Assembly (NCBI GenBank): GCA_932521025.1
Contig: OW051468.1
Span: 3,968,064-4,032,063 of the forward strand
DNA length: 64,000 bases
DNA from: Oscheius onirici
Lineage: Eukaryota; Nematoda; Chromadorea; Rhabditida; Rhabditidae
Direction of reading: 5' to 3'
The position numbers and the translations under genes are program-made. The notes under the pieces were generated by a model. The model was given only the letters and a program-made list of their open reading frames with translations. It did no database searches and was not told the DNA's origin. Of this stretch, positions 1 through 10,376 are shown one piece after another; position 1 is the stretch's first letter; each line of letters begins with the position of its first letter.

Positions 1-117
1 CTCTTCTCACGTTGTTATCATTGACATCTTCTCAGATGATCAAGATGAAAACTGATATTTGTTTTTGTTATTTCCGTTGAGAGAAATAAACTTTTCACTT
101 TTGTATGTATTGTAAGA

Positions 118-206
118 CTCGACTCGACATGGCCCACGAGCCGACTCGACTCGGGTCCGTCCAGAACTCGAATCGGCTCGTGACTCAACTTTTCGATTCG
201 ACGCCT
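118..206. repeat. GAGCCG/CGGCTC-rich simple dispersed repeat
   Basis: Several short palindromic units built from gactcg, gagccg and cggctcg occur in about 90 bases. The same motif is denser at 535-615, 32225-32300 and 32730-32820, so this is part of a dispersed family rather than coding sequence. Confidence 0.6.
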
Positions 207-466
207 AAGTATAGTGGTCATGATGATCGATTGCGATTGATTGATTGAATGAATGATTGTGACGAAAGCTTTTTCAGGTACCAACTTACTAAAGTGATGC
301 CGGGCGAATAACTAACAAAGCGGACTATCTCTAAGGTCTGTTCAAAAAATCGGGATACCGTAGTTTAAAAATTCCCTTACCCATTAGCCAAGCCGCGCAT
401 TCAAACAGCATTTTTTTTTTCAATATTTTCCGATCAAATAGACATGGCTGACGGGCCGGGCTTGGG

Positions 467-641
467 GTTACGCACTTTTGCAGAAGAAATTTCCGCACAT
501 CACTGATCAGAAAGCTAAGAAAAATCCGAAATTTGAACAAAAAAGCTCGAGCCGAGCAGGCTCGTGGACTCCCTTCGAGCCGAGCCGGCTCGAGGGCCAA
601 AAACAGGCTCGAGCTGCCCAAGTATACTGCCCAAGTATACT
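467..641. repeat. Dispersed repeat copy 1 (GAGCCGGCTCG core)
   Basis: This block begins gttacgcacttttgcag, runs through tttccgcacatcactgatcag, then a GAGCCGGCTCG-rich core, and ends with cccaagtatact. The same order of motifs appears as a reverse complement at 32211-32375, so the two are inverted copies of one mobile or formerly mobile element. The outer motif gcacttttgcag...tttccgca is shared with the MITE at 61152-61330, which ties this to a wider family. The tract cccaagtatact is doubled at the right edge. Confidence 0.75.
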
Positions 642-1222
642 AAGCACGGGGGAACACAGCAAAGAACACAGGGCTTTCTGACTATTAAGTAAATGCTAAG
701 ACTAGTCTAACCTGGAAAGATAGCTTCATCTTCATATTGCCCGAAATGTACATTTGTTCATATGGAGAGACACTTGTTTATTCTTATGCCATTCTTCAGA
801 CTCGATGCCTGAAAATGAAGGAGCAGCGAGAACGTAACGAAAAATATAAATATCAAAGGCTGTGATTCAATCTGTCAGTAATTTCAAGCGCAAGACGGAA
901 CTATCAGTCTTCCCATAGTGGTTCCTTGGGTCACTAAGAACTATACCAAACACCGCTGTGGATTCAAAGAGATACCCAAGGAACCAGGAAAACCGAGCAT
1001 GACACCTTCTTTCGAAGGCTGTCAGTTGTGGCGGATCCACACTTGACTGTCACATTGCCGTCTCAAAAAGAATGCGAGGGTCTGTGGCGCTATTGTTCGC
1101 ATTGTCCGATTGCCAGTGCCAGAGAGAGACAATATACAGTGTAGACATGTCAGAACTTGTCGAGATTTCGACAAGGTATGAAAAAAGCGGCAATTCGAAA
1201 GTAGGCCTTTGGAAGTAGTTAG

Positions 1223-3921
1223 TTAACTGAATTGCGGATGTTTGAGAAAGTTGAGACAAAGATGTGTAGTCGTTTGTGCTACTTTTGCGTTGACGTCTTT
1301 TGTTGTGTCAACAATGCTAATGGCAGTCTTCTCCGCCACAATCGTATTTCGACATTTCTGTGTTTCCCACAAAGAACTCCAAATAATATATTTTGGTCTA
1401 TATCGGCTTTTACAACAACTAATGAGATCACGAGACGTAGCGAAGTTTGGGAAGAAGGGTTCGAGCGACGGCAGTTGTCCCATTACAATCTGGCGACAAA
1501 GCCGCCATTCCACCTGTATTTTTGTGCTTTTCAGACCTCGGACAAGGTTTGAATTGGGTTCAGAAGAGAACTGTCGATTATTTGAGTGGGATCTGCTCCC
1601 AGAGAGGTGAGAGACAGTCGACGAAGTCTTGGAGAAGTAACTGATCGCAGTCGCTGAAACTTTCTTCCTAAGAATATTGAAAGTTCCCACCTCCAGAAGA
1701 GTTCCCTTCGAATACCAAATCATTACGATAGCTACGAGAGGAACGCTCAGAACTGACAACATTCGCAGTACCCTGAAATTTATGACAGTTGTACCAAACG
1801 ATTATATCGGCTACCATCCGAGCCCGACACTCCACAGGGGATACGTGTGATTCATGACTTCCATTGGCTTGAAGGAAGCTTGCCAGACGGTCATGATGAA
1901 GATAATCATGATAAAAACCGGACACATTGTCCAGCAGATTCGCCAGTAGAGCCCCGGGTAGAAGCCCAACATTGTTCTGGAACAGAATAACTGATTGTGA
2001 GAATCAAACGAACTCACTTGATGTCATTGCTGAATCTGTCGACTCCATAGAACCAACAGACGGCAACCATTTCACATGTAACTATAAATAGGACAGAAAG
2101 AGAGACTCCGTACTCATCCAGGAATGGGATTACGTAGGATCCTCCCTGAACATTTACAGCTTTTTTATATTCAAGTAAACGTACGTAACTGATGGCCGGA
2201 AGACTGCCGAAGAAGTAGAGAACACAGACGACTCCAACAAACCATTCTCTCTTTCTGGTCAAGAGTCTCGACTCGTCACAGAGTCCAGTGATCAATGCTT
2301 CAATTCCAGCAAACTGGAAGTTCTTTTTTGTTCTGATCAAGATGAAGAACTGACAGTACTGTCGATACCGAGAGTGATCAGCATGAAGAAGAAGATGAAC
2401 GACCAGGCGCTACTGTATTCCATAGTGGCCAAAGCCTGTGGGTAAACGATGAAGATGAGAGACGCGTCGTGGTCACCAACTACCTGAAAAGAAATATTTC
2501 TACAACGCTAAATAAGATGTCACCTCATCAATCTCTTTGTTCGTAAGCAGAGCCATGTATCCGAGAGTGGAGAAGATGACAAATCCGGAAAAGAAGGACG
2601 TCAAGCAGTTGATTGCTGTAGTCACCATGGCATCTCGGTAGCAATTGTTATTAAAGTCGTTGTAACTGCTCAAAGCGAGAAGAACACCGAAACCGGGACC
2701 AAGGGAGAAGAAGATCTGGGTGGCAGCGGCGGACCAGACCTAAAGCTCTTCTCTTCGACTCTCATTCTTCAAACAAACAGCCGGATCCCAGAGTTTCTCA
2801 AAGTCGGGAGTCAAGTAGTAGTAGATTCCTTTGGCCGCGCCGGGCAATGTGACACCACGAATCAGAAGAATGGTCAGAACGACATAGGGAGCAGTAGCTG
2901 TGACCCAGACAATCTATATGTTTCCGTTGTATACGATAAAATTGTATCGAACCTTTCCAGAACTTTTTGGTCCTTTCCAAAGAGCAAAGTAGACCATGAC
3001 AAAGACAAGGGCGAGACAGACGGCCATTGACCACTTTACGCCACCGAGATCATCAAAACCCGTCGACTTTTGAAGTTCCAGCACTCGACGACTGTAATAG
3101 AAGAAGTGAAATCGATTCAGAGTCAACTAACTTGTAAAACTCTTCGCTAGGAGTGGTAAATTTTTCCCCGCTCTTGCTACGAGAGACATTCAGATCGACA
3201 GTACAACTGGCAGTATTCCACTCGTTATTGCAGGTTTTCCACGGTACTTCCAACTGAAATTTTATTTGAGTATTAGAGTATACTTACAGTAAGAGAGCTG
3301 AAAGTGAAGTAGACGGCATGGGCGATGATGGCATTGTAGAAACAGGCGATAAAGGTACAGATAAAGCAGATTCCGTAGCCGATTCCTTTGAACATCGGAC
3401 AGATTTTCCGCCAGATGCTGACGCAGCCAGATCTGTGAAATTGACCGAGAGCCAATTCCATGTAGAACATTGGCAGACCACTGACCAGCAGCATGACAAG
3501 ATATGGAATCAGGAAGGCCCCTCCACCATGTTTGTAACAAACACTAGGAAACCGCCAAATGTTTCCCAAATCAACAGCGTAACCTGAAATATTCGAGTAC
3601 CAAGACACGAGGGACGATACCTATGACAGCCAATAGGAATTCCATTTTGGTGGCCCATTTGTCGCGAACGACTGAGGATCTTCGACGGAGCGACTGTACT
3701 TTTGTCTCTATTTTGGGAGACATTCCTGAAAGAACATTCTATGAAGTTGGTCAAGTGGAACTACCTGGGAGAGGCTCGACTCCGTCGTCCGTTTCGAGAA
3801 GAGCTAATGTGATGGGTTTATCAGCGGAAGGAAGGGGTTGATATTCTGCTGCGGAAGGAACGAGTGGCACGGAAAAGCCTGAAGTTTGTGTGGTTGAATT
3901 TGCAGGATTCAGAGGCATCAT
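1223..3921 (-). CDS. mod-5: Serotonin transporter-like Na+/Cl- neurotransmitter symporter (SLC6)
   Basis: A plasma-membrane symporter that probably takes up serotonin with Na+ and Cl-. The exons read in family order: first exon 3765-3921 (cytoplasmic N-terminus), TM1 with [13 protein letters not shown], where the Asp is the monoamine-binding residue, then [11 protein letters not shown], the SERT-like block [18 protein letters not shown], a Cys-containing extracellular loop ([10 protein letters not shown]), [52 protein letters not shown] and a last TM followed by [10 protein letters not shown]. Introns are about 40-45 nt. The block after TM2 matches SERT better than dopamine, noradrenaline or GABA carriers. 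The C-terminal end at 1223 is the end of the open frame and could be shortened by an unseen intron. An alternative first exon lies at 4131-4206. Confidence 0.9.
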
Positions 3922-4130
3922 GTTCCTGCCTCAGTGAGAGACTGGATGTGCAAAATTTGTTAAGAATTTACGAAAGACATCGAACTGAGCTGTCAGTGAG
4001 AACATTTCTGCCAATTGACCCAATGAGAACAAAAACTATGAAGCGATTGCGTTCTCATTTGATTTGTCATTCATCCAAATGTTAATCCCTTCCTTTCTCT
4101 TTATCTGCCGAAGTCTAGACGCAAACACAC

Positions 4131-4206
4131 CTCTGACAGTTGGCGACTTGGGAGATTTGGACGATCGAGGCGGTTCCGTGTTCAAGGCTCCGTAGCCATC
4201 GTCCAT
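4131..4206 (-). other. Possible alternative first coding exon of the SLC6 gene
   Basis: A minus-strand ATG at 4206 opens a frame reading MDDGYGALNTEP. It ends at a gtgtgt donor just below 4131. An acceptor (cttcag) above 3879 is in compatible phase and would join this exon to the transporter's N-terminal exon, giving a different N-terminus from the ATG at 3921. This rests on splice-site and phase fit only. Confidence 0.35.
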
Positions 4207-7200
4207 ATTTGGCAACAGCTGCCGGGAATCTTGAGCTGAACGGAGATTTTGAATTGGAAGAGAACTGGGACTCGACGACGGACTACTGTGTTTGTTCTGC
4301 ATCAGCTAGGCGCACTAACTACCAAAAGTGTTGTATTTCGGGCACAGAATAGCTGAGAAAACACGTAAGCACTTGGCCTTTTCTTCTTTGTTTCGTCGAA
4401 AACTTACGGATGAGTCGAGAACATTCTGTCAAGTCATAGAATCCGGGGGAAGTTGGAATAGGATGGGAAGAGGACATGGGAAGGTCATCTAACAGGGGCA
4501 GGTACATTTCTTCTGTTACATTATAGCCAGAAAGGAAATGGGAGAGCCCGAATCCATCACAGGGGAGAAAAATCACGGGGGTCCAGTTCTCATTAGAATA
4601 GAGAAGAGACCTACTTTTGAGGAACAGACGCATTCGAATGAGACCTTTAATGGCTTGGATACTAGGCAACCCACTCTTTTTTGAAAGTGAGGGAGGAAGA
4701 GAGAAGAACCTACAGTTTCGAAGCAGCGACCACGGCATAGTTGTGAGAATCTCTGGACTGGCTCTCTTCAAGTCAACTCAAGTACTTCTCGCCTGTGGGA
4801 AAGTGATGAGATGGGTATCTGCACGCCTCTATACCCTCTTTCTTCTTTCGATGTTCTGGTTTTCGATCATCTCTAGTTCCGTCTGTTCTCATTCATTGTT
4901 TGTCTATTTTTTGAAACTTGGTATTAATCGGAACACCAAGACTCCCTATTACTGTTATAGTTTCGGTCTCAGAATGATCTTACAAAAGTTTAGATCGTCT
5001 AAAATGCAGTAAAACGAGTTTTTATAATATTTTTTCTAACAGCACCATTCGCTGTTTTAGGTCAAGCCTATTTTGTGCACCATTTCTGTTCCTCGCTACC
5101 CGTAACCCGAGAAAAAAAGACAGAATCCTTGTACCAGAACATATTTTCGGCTCATGCAACTACAACAGGACTTCCCGACGGCAGTCAGAGTAAATCTGGG
5201 ATAGTTTAGAAGATAGTATGAAGGGTCGAAAGGCTGTCCAAAGAAACTACTAATGAAAAGTAGACTTACCAGCAAGACGAGCATGCTGCTTCCGTCGAAC
5301 CGACGACCATCGCAACATCCTGAAATATGTTCGTGTGTTATTGCAGAGAGCACAACTTTTTGCAAAGATGGGAATGTTCGCGAGCCTAAATCTGGCGAAC
5401 TGATCAGGTAATGAATTCTGTGGGAATCACGCGACGCGGGGGTTTGGAATCCTGCGTCAGTTAAATGGACCTTATCCTTCTACTTTCCAATTGTTTTCTG
5501 AGACTACAATCGTGTCTCTTCTGTTTGTTTTCCCTTTTCCAGGTCATTCGACTTGAAAACAGCCCCTCTTAGTCAGAAGGAAGGACTGCATAGGGAACTA
5601 CTGTGAGAGACTCTGGGAGCGAGGTGTCTAGATTCCCAAAGAGATTCCAGATCGGAAAGAATCCCAGGATGGTCACAATATCAATGAATATCTCAGCAGT
5701 CCGTCTTAATAAACATCTTTAGATGGGAGACGAGTATTGGAATACTGAAATTAAACGGAATAACGTTTTTGCTTTGTTACAGAAATCTTTCTTTACTACA
5801 GTGCAATGGTGTACGTCCTTCTGTCTGTGTCGTGGTGTCCGCAGTTGTCGAGACTAGCGTAACATGTCAAGTTTTGTCATGTTAATCTTTTATCAAACGA
5901 GATAGTTTTTATTGGGGATCGCGTCTGTTGGAATTTAGGTAGAAGGTAAAACAGCCAAGAGAGGCTCACTAAAAGCCTGTCACCAAAATACGGAGGCTGC
6001 GCAAGCTGCCGTAGGCTGCTGGTTCTGTATCATCAAGGCACCAAAATTTCCCTGTCTGAGACTAATGAAAGACGAACATCCTTATTTCCGGTCCGAGTTA
6101 ATGACCGAGCATTTGCAATGCTGCTTTGGATTTTGAGGACATTTCTAGGACCGATTGGGAAAGTCCATCAGATGCATCTGCTAACAAAAAGAGACAGTCT
6201 TTCGGAACATTCTTCGGAGAAATGTCTAGCCGGAGGAAACATTTTGCTAAATGAAGCTGTAACCGTCAAAACTTAAAAGGACTGAGGAAGAACAGAGATG
6301 TCTTTGAAATCCCGACAGTCTAGAATGACAGGTTAGGAATAGGTAAGAATGAGTGACGGCACTGGGTTAATACCAGAGTAAATCTGTCTGAGTTTTGAAT
6401 GTCTCGGTCCTCATTGAGAGGAACCAATTAACGGCTACATATCTGATTCGAATTAGAGTGGGTTCTCCGCCCTCCGTTCCCATGGACTCTTCTCTCTCTT
6501 CGTCACCCACGCTGACGACTACAAATGAACAAAGAGGAAGCATTAGGACACCCCAAATGGTCTCATCCAAAGCAGCGCGTCAAAGATTGAAGTATGTTTA
6601 AATAAAACGATCAGAACTAACCCTACAGTGACGACGCTCATCTAGCTGAAGACTGGCTGATCATTCCCTGAAAACTGAAAGTAGTTTTACGAGAAAGAGT
6701 AGGCGAGGTTCAAAAATTAAATGTGGAGTCCACATGTGGAGTGGGAAAGTTCTCATAGTCTTGATGAGCTTGTTAGTTACGGTACTTACAGGTTCTTCAA
6801 GTAGAAACAAATGTTTTTCACGCTCATTTTAAGTGCGATGAAAACATATCAGTCTACACTGTGGGGGTCTCGTTGAACTATCAATCACTCTGCGGTCAGT
6901 TTCTACAGGAATCCGCTGGTTTCAAACTGCTACCAATTGCAGCTATTGTTCTTTGTAAATGTTATCTTTACTGCACATCTAAACATCTCTCCAATAAATT
7001 TATTCTATATTTATATTTTATACACAGTTTCTTCTGATTGCACTATTTTGATAGTACCTGGACGGTTTCCTCACCACAAGTTTTCCCTTGTCGATTTGAG
7101 AACTTGAGACAACTGGGCTGATAGAATACAGTAAGGCTAAAAATGTGAAAGTATCAACGATGAAAAAAGTTCAGAGTGTGGGAAAAGGGTAAGACTGAAT

Positions 7201-7404
7201 CGTGATCACGCGGAGAGTATCTGATGGATTGCGTGTGAACGGCCTTCCAGCACGTGTCTGTCTCTTCTGGTTTCTTTTGTATTTTCTATATTTCTGAGAG
7301 ATCAGAGTAAGGTTCAATCAATTTCGGTCACTTCTTCAGATGGACTCGCCCGACCGCAAATTACCCTCATCCCGATCCGGAAATAATTATCCCCCAAATG
7401 ACGG
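4207..7404. other. Gene-poor intergenic region
   Basis: About 3.2 kb in which I see no gene I can support. Open frames on both strands are short and lack family motifs. On the minus strand an exon-like piece near 5281-5320, flanked by a tttcag acceptor and a gtaagt donor, could belong to a small unassigned gene ending near 5180. Another candidate lies at 6367-6570. The region sits upstream of the transporter and may hold its promoter and distal control elements. Confidence 0.45.
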
Positions 7405-7411
7405 TATAAAT
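7405..7411 (+). promoter_or_regulatory. TATA box upstream of the ground-like gene
   Basis: TATAAAT lies 38 bases before the ATG at 7449, in the usual place for a core promoter with a very short leader. No other clear core promoter is seen nearby. Confidence 0.55.
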
Positions 7412-7448
7412 AACTCTCGACAGTCTCGACTTTCCCCACTTTTCCGCA

Positions 7449-7950
7449 ATGCGTCGTCTCTATTACCTTCTACTTTTGATTGTTTCCATTGACCTTTCCT
7501 TGTCCTTGTGTTTTGGTGGAGGAGGTGGAGGCGGTTGTGGAGGGGGCTGTGGTTGTGGCAGGAAGAAAAGGTTGGATTCTTTTTTAAATAAATAATTGTC
7601 TGTCAGATCAATCGACGATGCTCCTCCCCCCTTCACAAATCTGGCGGGAAAAGGAGACCAACTGCTCTGTAACAGTCCGGAACTGAAGGACATTCTTCTA
7701 GAGGTTTTTTTGTGATTATTACAAAAAAGTTTGTTCAGAATATGAGAGACACATCTTCCGAGTCTGGAAAGTCTATCGCTGCGAATCTGGACGCTGCTGG
7801 AGAGCGCTATGTTGTCGTCTGTTCCGAGGTTTTCGTTTTTTAATCAAATTAATAAGAGTTCAGGGCCACTTCGACTACTTCATCCACCCGTCGATGGAGT
7901 TCTGCGGCGTCCGAAACTCGACCCACCATTGTCAAGTCTTTGCCTTGTAA
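7449..7950 (+). CDS. Secreted ground-like (hedgehog-related, GRL) protein
   Basis: Four exons (7449-7570, 7607-7703, 7739-7828, 7864-7950) join in frame to 131 residues. The order is a signal peptide (MRRLYYLLLLIVSIDLSLSL), a Gly/Cys-rich stretch with CGGGCGCG, a basic RKKR site, then a ground-like domain. That domain has its expected Cys pattern: LLCNSPELKDILLE, an Ser/Gly-Lys helix (SSESGKSIAANL), YVVVCSE, HFDYF, FCGV and HHCQVFAL at the end. Ground-like proteins are secreted hedgehog-related proteins of nematodes, linked to cuticle and moulting; the precise role of this one is unknown. Introns are 35-36 nt. A TATA box precedes the start. The ground-like fit is the main reason to call the organism a nematode. 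Confidence 0.85.
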
Positions 7951-8935
7951 CCCTAATGAACTCGAAAAGGACTAGAGCGAGAGAAGACCATTGACATTTG
8001 TGTTATGAGAGCCGACGGGCCTGTCAACAAAGGATCGACACTTCGCGCGCGTAAATATAGGATTCCCTCCGGCTCACGTATCCTCCTGTCTCAGACCCTC
8101 TTCTCTTTTTCTGTTCGACACTGGTCCACGACCTTTCCACTTCACATCTTCAAACAGCGCCATCATTTCCCGCTTACCGTACTCTTTCCAAACTCACTTT
8201 GAATTAGGTTTTCGGTTTCAATAGTTATTTGCTTACTTAGAGAATGTAGTAACCAAAAAATGTTGTAGCTCTCGTGCATTACATAATGTTCAAAAGGTTT
8301 GATGCAAGTTGCAGACTTGGATGAACAGGATAGTTGGAGACTTGGATAGGTAGTATTTATTCTTTTTCAAAAGACCAACAAATTGTGATGGTCGAGGGAA
8401 AGAGAGAACAAAACTGAACTGACGAGCCTTCTGTCTCTCTGAAGTCCGAAAAGTAAATAGAAAATAGATCCGTCCGCGTCTGAAAGATCTCCGACGTGTG
8501 TCTGGTCTTTTGACGTGTGTTGCAGAACCAGATATATAAAACTTTCAAACTGTATCTTGGAACTTTCAGGAAAGAAAATTTTGCTGTCATACTGTGGGTT
8601 TCTCAGAAGAGTTCGTAACTTGTGTTTTTAAATTCTCTCGTTCTCAGACTCGTGGAATCTAATTCATGCAAGAAGCAAGACATCTTACAAGAGCGCTAGA
8701 TACTGTGGAGCGTCTCGTGTTCTTTTTAAAAGATCCCATTCAGTTTGGCCTGCTTGTAACTTCTGTCTTGTCATGAACTCGGCATGACTGACAAGAATGA
8801 GTTAGTCTCTTGTCTAAGAATTAACAAGCAAATAGTTAATCCTTTTTCTCTACATAGAACCTGTGGAAAAAATCCTCACTTTTACTTCTGAAACTGATAG
8901 TTCTTCCCAACGTTTTGAGTCCAAAATACAGTCAG
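7951..8935. other. Intergenic, no gene seen
   Basis: Open frames at 8005-8202 (+) and 8357-8590 (-) have no recognisable motif or splice context. The stretch separates two plus-strand genes and probably holds the 3' end of one and the promoter of the other. Confidence 0.5.
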
Positions 8936-10150
8936 ATGCAGAGCACTCCTCTTTCGATGGGCAGTTCTCGTAACAGCCTCAAAAATAGCTCCTACTCTGC
9001 TGTTTGCCCAGCTTTTTGTTTGCCATTCCTTCTCCGGACATCATTGATAGTCTTCAGACAGCTTCCTTAACAAGCCTCTCTATATATTGCAGACTTGGCC
9101 AGTGCTTTTCTACGAGTTGGCCTCTTCGTGCTCATCACGTGTTTCGTGATGCTCATCGTAGTCTTTCTACTCCTTCACTGTCAGTTCATCTACACAGCCG
9201 TCTCCAAGACTGGAGTGCCACGAGCCAATCACACTGCCTTTTATGACTATCCGGACTACGAACAGTTCAAACCTGAACCGGATCGAGGTTCAGACTACGG
9301 TAGTTTCATTATAAGTACTAGTTGAGTCATTTTCTTGAGATCTATTCAAGCCAGAACCAATCAAAAAGTTCCCACAATTGGTCACACTGCCAGACATTCC
9401 TCGAGAAGCAAGCTTTCCCACAAGAGGCGATGCTCGAGAGCGGCAGAGATTCAGTAGTTATGGCAATGACATCGGGAGACGGAACGGAATAGTCATGGGT
9501 AACCCGAGGATGAGGGTGAGCTATTACAACTGTGTTCAGTCATACTGTGTGATCCAATAGTGTTACATATTTGCAATGCTCCTTTTATAGTAGTCGTAGG
9601 CAACTTTAGCAGCATCTAACATGTTTCAAAAAAAACTGGAACCAATCAAGGTCTGGTATGCTTCACCATTAGCGTTCTAACGATATTCCAACTGTTCTTT
9701 TCCAGTACCGACCAACAGTTCCACGAAACAGCGCCTTCACTCAGCAGCAACAGCAGAATATCTACGGCTCTCCAATGGGCTATTCCTACGCAGGCTATAT
9801 TGAGAGACAAGCTCGTCGCTTCCCGATCATGATGTACACTCTGGTCCAGTGTGTTCCTTGTCAAAGAGCCAAACATCTATTGGCAGAATCTTACTCGGAC
9901 GTCGCGGCTCATTTCCTCGAACTTGTCGGCGACGAAGACTGGCAGCGACAGCTCCAAGTCGATCTGCAACAAATGACCGGACAGGTCACCTTTCCCTACA
10001 TTTTCATCTGCGGAACCCACATAGGAGGTAGGTCTGACTAATTTTAGAAAACTATTGAGAATTCCAGGTTCCTCGGATCTCTTCGGTCTTCATCAGAGTG
10101 GCCAACTGAGGACGATTCTGAACAACTGCGTGGGAAGAAGCAAACAATAA
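8936..10150 (+). CDS. Membrane-anchored glutaredoxin-domain protein
   Basis: A start at 8936 gives exon 8936-9017, spliced to 9093. The joined protein has a short polar N-terminus, one strong TM (about VGLFVLITCFVMLIVVFLLLH), a long polar linker rich in Arg, Pro and Gln, and a C-terminal glutaredoxin-like domain. That domain shows MYTLVQCVPCQRAKHLL, then VTFPYIFICGTHIGG and SSDLFGLHQSGQL. The active-site motif is CVPC rather than CPYC. The TVP-like loop is VTFP, with the cis-Pro kept, and the GG turn for glutathione is present. The arrangement resembles an uncharacterised C. elegans glutaredoxin-domain family. It likely acts in thiol reduction or glutathione binding at a membrane; direction of the domain is not clear. 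The stop overlaps an AATAAA. The first exon is the least certain part. Confidence 0.75.
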
Positions 10151-10376
10151 AAATATTTATTTCTTACTAATAAATCCGTGTCTTCTGACTCGAAAAAAAA
10201 CCGTTTGGATAAAACTTTTTATGGACGGGAGAGAAAGACCCAAAATGGTTTCAGCTGCTCTCAAGAGCCACTTTTGCAGACTATATAAGTACAGAAAAAA
10301 ACAAGGGAAGAAAATAATAAATAGCCAATTATTAGAAACAACAATCACAGATAGAGGGGAATAGAAGAAGAAGGCA

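Larger units (their letters stand above)
1..1222. other. Repeat-rich intergenic stretch without a supported gene
   Basis: No open frame here shows family features or a coherent set of splice sites. It holds two tracts of the GAGCCGGCTCG-type repeat (118-206 and 467-641) and a short inverted repeat whose 12-base arms lie at 920-931 and 974-985. The rest looks unremarkable. The minus-strand transporter gene ends at its right edge. Confidence 0.6.

Noticed and set aside
4617-5012. 131-residue plus-strand open frame
   Set aside because: No family motif, no splice context; hydrophobic runs look like chance. It overlaps other open frames on the opposite strand.
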